NCBI GenBank assembly: GCA_947278105.1
Contig: CAMYOR010000021.1
Location: 1-10,533 of the forward strand
Reading direction: 5' to 3'
DNA from: an uncultured Tissierellia bacterium
GTDB taxonomy: Bacteria; Bacillota; Clostridia; Tissierellales; Peptoniphilaceae
Length of the DNA: 10,533 bases
The position numbers and the translations under genes are program-made. Position 1 is the first letter of the stretch. The number at the start of each line of letters is the position of its first letter. A model generated the notes under the pieces. That model was given only the letters and a program-made list of their open reading frames with translations. It was not told where the DNA came from and ran no database searches. Shown piece after piece: positions 6,671 to 10,533 of this stretch.

Positions 6671-7714
6671 CTATAAATCATCAATGAGGGCCCCGGATTT
6701 TGCGTAGGCCGTGGACTTGGCTTCAAAAAAGTCAGTTCGGATCATATTGGCATTAGAGTAGTTGGAGACCCACTTCATGGATTCCGGTTCCTCTTGGTGG
6801 CCGGGGTAGAGGGGGTCCAGGCCGATTTCACGAAGGCGGAGGTTCGCCAGATACTGGATGTAGTCCTCGACCATGGTCTCATTGAGCCCCTGAATGTCAT
6901 TGCCAATGGCGTATTTTCCCCAGGCGATTTCCTGTTCGGCCCCCTCATGGATCATTTCCCGGTAAAGCTTCTGATCTTCCTGGGTGAACAGGTCGGGTTC
7001 TTCCTTTTGAAGCTCGTGGATAATGCTTCGGAAAAGCCAGAGGTGGGTATTTTCATCCCGGTTAATATAGCGGATCTCCTGAGCTGAACCGGTCATCCGC
7101 CGGTTTCTTGCCATATTGTAGAAAAACATAAAACCGGAATAGAAGTAAATTCCCTCCAGGATATAGTTTCCCACCAGGACCCGCATAAAGTTCAGGGAGC
7201 TTTTTTCTTTTTGAAAATCGTTGTAAATATCCCCGATAAAGGTGTTTCGGTGAAGGAGGACTTCATCATCCCGCCACTGGTAGAGGATCTGATCCCTTTG
7301 ATCAGGGGCGCAGATGGAATCGAGCATATAGGAATAGGCCTGGGAGTGGATGCACTCCTGGTAGGTTTGGATATGGAGGCAGAGGTTGACTTCATTGGCC
7401 GTGATGTATTCGGCAACATTGGGTAGGTTGGCCGACTGGAGGCTGTCCAGAAAAACCAGGAAGGAAAGAATCTTGTCATAGGCTCTTTTTTCCGCCTCCG
7501 CCAGGTTCGGGTACTGTTTCTTGTCCTCAGAAAGATTCACTTCTTCGGGAATCCAGAAATTGTTCATGGCCTGCCGGTACCAATTTGAGACCCAGTCGTA
7601 TTTCATGTTGTTGAAGTCGTTGAGATTGGTGGTGTTGCCGCCAATCATCCTGCGCTTCGCAAGTTCAATATCCCCCTCCGGATTAAAAAGGGGATTCTTT
7701 TTGATTTTATTCAT
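6671..7714 (-). CDS. nrdB: Class I ribonucleotide reductase, beta (radical-generating) subunit
   Basis: NrdB is the ferritin-like subunit that stores the tyrosyl radical used by NrdA to reduce ribonucleotides. At 347 residues it is of normal length. Aligned by eye to E. coli NrdB, all metal ligands are present: Asp90, Glu120, His123, Glu187, Glu221 and His224. The radical tyrosine is Tyr127 in the ECIHSQAY segment. Trp54 in NNFWIPEEVNL and Asp220 before the ligand Glu221 fit the radical transfer route, and the tail (Tyr337, ending LIDDL) fits the segment that docks into NrdA. There is no N-terminal ATP-cone. This points to the diiron-tyrosyl type rather than the phenylalanine-bearing Mn/Fe class Ic. 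ATG is preceded by AAAGGA five bases upstream. It lies 105 bases after nrdA. Confidence 0.96.
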   Translation of the reverse strand: MNKIKKNPLFNPEGDIELAKRRMIGGNTTNLNDFNNMKYDWVSNWYRQAMNNFWIPEEVNLSEDKKQYPNLAEAEKRAYDKILSFLVFLDSLQSANLPNVAEYITANEVNLCLHIQTYQECIHSQAYSYMLDSICAPDQRDQILYQWRDDEVLLHRNTFIGDIYNDFQKEKSSLNFMRVLVGNYILEGIYFYSGFMFFYNMARNRRMTGSAQEIRYINRDENTHLWLFRSIIHELQKEEPDLFTQEDQKLYREMIHEGAEQEIAWGKYAIGNDIQGLNETMVEDYIQYLANLRLREIGLDPLYPGHQEEPESMKWVSNYSNANMIRTDFFEAKSTAYAKSGALIDDL

Positions 7715-7768
7715 GGTTTTCCTTTCTTGAGATCATCCTGAGAAAATTTTAGTGGGATTTCGCAAAGT

Positions 7769-7805
7769 GCCGACTCAAGCTCGAAGGCTTTGAGTCGGCG
7801 TTTTT
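7769..7805 (+). terminator. Terminator-like hairpin between nrdA and nrdB, T-tract on the plus strand
   Basis: GCCGACTCAAGC (7769-7780) pairs with GCTTTGAGTCGGC (7787-7799), giving ten continuous base pairs, a one-base bulge and about three more pairs around a TCGAAG loop. GTTTTT follows on the plus strand, which makes a textbook intrinsic terminator in that direction. Both flanking genes read on the minus strand, where the stem is preceded by AAAAAC and followed by ACTTTGCG, without a T-run. In the nrdAB message it may instead protect the nrdA 3' end or adjust nrdB levels. The hairpin is certain; its role is not. Confidence 0.7.
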
Positions 7806-7819
7806 GGAAGGTTTAAGGT

Positions 7820-10141
7820 CTAAAGGGAGCAGGACCTGCACTCCTCAACCTCTAAAGACTTGGACCGGATGTAGTAGATGGTCTTGACCCCTTCTCGGTA
7901 GGCCTGGAGATAAAGGGCGAGGATCTTTCGGAAGCTGTAGTCATTGGTGATATAGAGGTTCATGGAAGCAGCCTGGTCGATGTGGCGGGCCCGGATCCCT
8001 GCGGCCCGGATGGACCAGGACTGGTCGGTTTCATGGGCCGGATTATAGTAAACGTAATTGGAAAAATTCAGGTCCGGGGCAACCCGGGGGATGAGGCCGC
8101 TTTTCTTTTCATCGTAATAGAAGGTGTTGGTCACGGGATCGACGCCCGGAGAGGTGCCGGCGATGATGGAGGTGGAAGAGGTCGGTGCGATCGCCAGGAG
8201 ATATCCGTTTCTTAGGCCATTTTCGTGGACTTTTCTGGCCAGGTCCTGCCAGGCCGGGCTGTCATAGGACCGGCGGCTAAAATATCGGCCGCTGTCCCAC
8301 TCAGACCCCTTGAAATAGGGGTAGGGGCCCTTGTCCCGGGCATTTTCCATGGACGCCTGAATGGTGTAAAAGTTGATTTTTTCAAAGACCTGGTCGGCAA
8401 AGTCCAGGTGGGCCTGGCTTTCCCAGAAAATGTGATGGTTTGCGAGCATATGATGGTAGCCCGAGACCCCCAGACCGATGGGCCGGTACTTATGGTTATT
8501 GATCTTTGCCGCAGGCACCGGGAAAAAGTTCATTTCAATGACATTATCCAGGGCCCGGACCGCAGAAGTGACGGCCTCTTTCAGGTCCTCCGGATCCTCC
8601 AGGTCAATTTTTCCCAGGTTCAGGGAGGCCAGGTTGCAGGTCACATAGTCCCCGGGCAGGGTCTTGGTGACAATCACCGGATCCCCGTTTTCATCCAGGA
8701 TTTCTTCGCTTGTAATAGTCGATTCGGACATATTCTGGGCGATTTCCGTGCAGAGGTTGGAGGAGTAAATGATCCCCTTATCTTTATTGGGGTTGGCCTC
8801 GTTGACCAGGTCCCGGTTAAAGGCAAAGGGAGTGCCGGTTTCGACCAGGGATCGGATGATCAGGCGGACCAGCTCTTTTAGAGGAATCCACCTTTTGCTA
8901 ATCCTGTCGTCGGCCAGGCAGTCCAGGTATTTTTCCGTCCATTCCTCACCATAGGAATCCTCCAAGGCATAACCCTTAACGAGAGAAACCTCATGGGGGT
9001 CAAGAAGACCCCATTGACCGTCCAGGTGGTTTTCCACCTGGTCCCAGAAATAATTGGGATAGCAGAGGGCGGGGAAGATGTCGTGGGCCTTCATCCGGTC
9101 GTCCCCGTTATTGGTCCGGATCTGAATGAATTCCGGCACATCCTTATGCCAGATGTCCAGATAGCAGGCGCAGGCTCCCTGACGGACCCCCAGCTGGTCG
9201 ACGGCCACGGCCGTATCGTTGGCCAGGCGGACCCAGCGGATAATTCCGCCGGCCGCTCCCTTGAAATGGCGGATGGCGGAGCCCTGAGCCCGGACCTTGC
9301 CGAAATAAAGGCCCATCCCGCCCCCGAATTTGGAAACATTGGCAAAGTTGGAAATGCTCTTGTAAATTCCCTGAAGGTCGTCAGGAACGGTGTCGATAAA
9401 ACAGGAAGAAAGCTGATGGAAGGGCTTTCTGGCATTGGCGAGGGTGGGGGTGGCGAGGGTGACCTTTAAGGTGGAGAGGATCCGGTAAAAGCGATGGGCC
9501 CAAATCAGCCGGTCCTTTTTTTCCGGGATGGCCAAAAAAAGGGCGATGCCCAGGTACATTTCCTGAACGGATTCCAGGGGGACCAGGTCAAAGCTTTTTA
9601 TGACATAGCGGGAGACCAGAAGGTCATAGCCGGGATAGTTAACCCAAAGATCCCTTTGGGGAACCATCCACCCTTCTGCTTCATTTAAGTCCTCTTCGGA
9701 GTAGGTTTCCAGGACTTCTTGGGCGTAAAGCCCCCCCTGGTCCAAGGAAAGGACCTTTTGATAGAAAGAGAGACTTTCTTCGGGATCCCGGACCCCGGGA
9801 ACCTTTCCCTCCAAAATCCTTTTTTTCCAGGTCTCCTTTAAATGCTTCTTGTAGAGAAGGTCGTAAAAATAGCTGGCAATGCATTCCCACCGGGGGGCGT
9901 TTTCGCTGGTCAGCTCGACTGCCGAGGAAATCAGATAGCGGACCCTTTGATCCAGGGTCAGGCCTTCTTTATAGAAGCTTTCAAATTTTTCAGCCAGGTA
10001 CTGGAGCCGGTATTCTTCCCCAGGAAACCTCTGCTGGATTTCTTCCAGGCTTTCGTGAAAATGGTCTAGGTCCTGAAAATAGCTTTCCAGTTTTTCGTAG
10101 TTTTCGGTCTCTGTGACCTCGTCAATTATCTGTACGGTCAT
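7820..10141 (-). CDS. nrdA: Class I ribonucleotide reductase, alpha (catalytic) subunit, no ATP-cone seen
   Basis: NrdA reduces ribonucleoside diphosphates at the 2' position. The 773-residue protein has the full class I active site: Cys247 in LSSCF and Cys502 in TCNLASLNL as the redox pair, Asn462, Cys464 (thiyl radical) and Glu466 in SNLCTEI, and Tyr756-Tyr757 in IYYIRS for radical transfer. TPTLANAR (231-238), SKFGGGMG (270-277), KYRPIGLGVSG (551-561) and APTSSTS (652-658) are standard. The C-terminal CRSC (768-771) is the swinging dithiol that passes electrons from thioredoxin or glutaredoxin. The N-terminus is acidic and lacks a recognisable ATP-cone. I placed the start at 10141, after AAGGGA, because a start at 10270 would add 43 residues that run through the promoter region. 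It is followed by nrdB. Confidence 0.96.
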   Translation of the reverse strand: MTVQIIDEVTETENYEKLESYFQDLDHFHESLEEIQQRFPGEEYRLQYLAEKFESFYKEGLTLDQRVRYLISSAVELTSENAPRWECIASYFYDLLYKKHLKETWKKRILEGKVPGVRDPEESLSFYQKVLSLDQGGLYAQEVLETYSEEDLNEAEGWMVPQRDLWVNYPGYDLLVSRYVIKSFDLVPLESVQEMYLGIALFLAIPEKKDRLIWAHRFYRILSTLKVTLATPTLANARKPFHQLSSCFIDTVPDDLQGIYKSISNFANVSKFGGGMGLYFGKVRAQGSAIRHFKGAAGGIIRWVRLANDTAVAVDQLGVRQGACACYLDIWHKDVPEFIQIRTNNGDDRMKAHDIFPALCYPNYFWDQVENHLDGQWGLLDPHEVSLVKGYALEDSYGEEWTEKYLDCLADDRISKRWIPLKELVRLIIRSLVETGTPFAFNRDLVNEANPNKDKGIIYSSNLCTEIAQNMSESTITSEEILDENGDPVIVTKTLPGDYVTCNLASLNLGKIDLEDPEDLKEAVTSAVRALDNVIEMNFFPVPAAKINNHKYRPIGLGVSGYHHMLANHHIFWESQAHLDFADQVFEKINFYTIQASMENARDKGPYPYFKGSEWDSGRYFSRRSYDSPAWQDLARKVHENGLRNGYLLAIAPTSSTSIIAGTSPGVDPVTNTFYYDEKKSGLIPRVAPDLNFSNYVYYNPAHETDQSWSIRAAGIRARHIDQAASMNLYITNDYSFRKILALYLQAYREGVKTIYYIRSKSLEVEECRSCSL

Positions 10142-10177
10142 TGCTTTCCCTTTCTCTTTAAAAAAATATCGCCCCTT

Positions 10178-10189
10178 TATTTTACCCAA
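10178..10189 (-). promoter_or_regulatory. Candidate -10 element for nrdA
   Basis: On the minus strand TTGGGTAAAATA places a TAAAAT hexamer (10184-10179) about 37 bases before the nrdA ATG. No good -35 is seen at the right distance, and the NrdR-like boxes lie 31-77 bases upstream of the hexamer. The same word recurs in mirror image on the feoB side. Confidence 0.4.
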
Positions 10190-10214
10190 AAAGAGGGAGA
10201 AATTCCAGGGAAAA

Positions 10215-10261
10215 CCACAATATGTAGAATATTCATTCGCAAAAAATACGAAATGTAGAAA
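10215..10261. promoter_or_regulatory. Tandem NrdR-box-like operator upstream of nrdA
   Basis: Two related sites begin exactly 31 bp apart: CACAATATGTAGAA at 10216-10229 and TACGAAATGTAGAA at 10247-10260. They share ATGTAGAA. Against the published NrdR box pattern CACWATATATWGTG the first matches about 11 of 14 positions and the second about 8. NrdR sites typically occur as two boxes three helical turns apart in front of nrd operons, which is what is seen here, between 74 and 120 bases upstream of the nrdA start. The family of the regulator is inferred; the nrdR gene itself is not in the window. Confidence 0.7.
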
Positions 10262-10331
10262 TTTAGCCATTTAACGATAGGGCCGGTCCGGGAATTTTTT
10301 TCTCTCGCATTTTTATCCATCGACTCTTGTG

Positions 10332-10359
10332 TTGCGAATCCCGACGGCTTGGGTAAAAT
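10332..10359 (+). promoter_or_regulatory. Candidate feoB promoter
   Basis: TTGCGA (10332-10337), a 16-base spacer and TAAAAT (10354-10359) make a plausible sigma-A type promoter about 77 bases before the feoB ATG. Directly after the -10 is the perfect 10-base palindrome AGAATATTCT (10362-10371), where a repressor could sit over the transcription start. It does not resemble the classical Fur or DtxR consensus. Confidence 0.45.
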
Positions 10360-10435
10360 AAGAATATTCTCATGGATGGCCAGCAAAAGCTTCCGTAAAT
10401 ATTTGAAAAACTTGTGAAAAGAGAGTGATAAGACC

Positions 10436-10533
10436 ATGACCTATACCATTGCCCTGGCCGGCAACCCCAATTCAGGCAAGACCACCTTATTTAATGCCCT
10501 TACCGGGGCCAATGCCTATGTGGGCAACTGGCC
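10436..10533 (+). CDS. feoB: Ferrous iron transporter FeoB, N-terminal fragment (runs off window)
   Basis: Only the first 32 codons are present. They encode the start of the FeoB cytosolic G domain: the G1/P-loop GNPNSGKTTLFN at residues 9-20 and the VGNWP element at 28-32, a hallmark of FeoB that leads into its G2 switch region. Full-length FeoB is normally a 600-800 residue inner-membrane Fe(II) importer whose membrane part follows this domain. The ATG is preceded only by weak purine-rich sequence (GAGAGTGATAAG). No feoA is found upstream in the 294-base gap; it could follow downstream or be absent. The gene diverges from nrdA, whose partner NrdB needs iron. Confidence 0.93.
   Translation, partial: MTYTIALAGNPNSGKTTLFNALTGANAYVGNW

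Noticed and set aside
8225..8881. Long plus-strand open frame (218 codons) opposite nrdA
   Set aside because: It is antisense to highly conserved nrdA sequence and resembles no known protein.
10142..10270. 43-residue N-terminal extension of NrdA from an upstream ATG
   Set aside because: The stretch is phenylalanine-rich, crosses the candidate promoter and NrdR-like box, and a better start with AAGGGA lies at 10141.
10283..10290. CCGGTCCG shared with the purE upstream region (6617-6624, inverted) as a common operator
   Set aside because: It is only 8 bases, lies in different positions relative to promoters, and similar CGG/CCG words are common in the coding sequence here.
10278..10300. GC-rich stretch followed by a T-run as a terminator
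   Set aside because: The GC-rich part (GGGCCGGTCCGGG) cannot form a stem with a workable loop.
10373..10399. Short leader peptide (8 codons from ATG at 10373) upstream of feoB
   Set aside because: There is no ribosome binding site, no repeated regulatory codons and no attenuator hairpin after it.
10177..10437. Minus-strand open frame of 86 codons upstream of nrdA
   Set aside because: It covers the divergent regulatory region and overlaps the feoB start; it has no ribosome binding site or family match.

Overview
This window holds two gene blocks on the minus strand and the start of a third gene on the plus strand. Nearly all of it is recognisable core metabolism. Read in transcription order from the right, the minus strand carries nrdA and nrdB (class I ribonucleotide reductase). 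They are followed by a de novo purine cluster: purE, purC, purF, purM, purN, an archaeal-type IMP cyclohydrolase (purO-like) and purB. At the far right, diverging from nrdA, is the first third of the FeoB GTPase G domain on the plus strand.

The gene content and several variants suggest an anaerobic Bacillota member (Clostridia or a related class) of roughly middling GC. The variants are a PurF starting Met-Gly-Gly-Phe-Phe-Gly, PurN with SFCGKGYYG, a stand-alone PF07826-type IMP cyclohydrolase instead of a bifunctional PurH, and strong AAGGAGG-like ribosome binding sites. This placement is an inference from remembered family patterns, not a database result.

Layout. Bases 1-46 are not genomic: they are an Illumina Nextera P5 adapter with index, and the contig really begins at base 47, inside purB. 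Bases 47-5204 are a tightly packed purF-purM-purN-purO-purB run with overlaps or 1-5 base gaps. Bases 5205-5318 hold an intrinsic terminator after purC and a second imperfect hairpin before purF. Bases 5319-6553 are purC and purE. Bases 6554-6670 hold the likely purE promoter region. Bases 6671-10141 are nrdB and nrdA, separated by a strong hairpin whose T-tract lies on the plus-strand side. Bases 10142-10435 are a divergent regulatory region with two NrdR-box-like sites 31 bp apart and mirror-image -10 elements. Base 10436 onward is feoB.

How the genes work together. PurF, PurN, PurM, PurE, PurC and PurB cover much of the route from PRPP to AICAR, and the purO-like enzyme closes the ring to IMP. 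PurD, PurL/Q/S, PurK and an AICAR transformylase are not in the window. NrdA and NrdB convert ribonucleotides to deoxyribonucleotides using a diiron-tyrosyl radical, so a divergently transcribed ferrous iron importer is a sensible neighbour. I see no wholly new system. The points most worth a second look are the PurF whose glutaminase half has lost its catalytic and glutamine-binding residues, the tandem NrdR-like boxes, and the hairpins placed inside both gene clusters.
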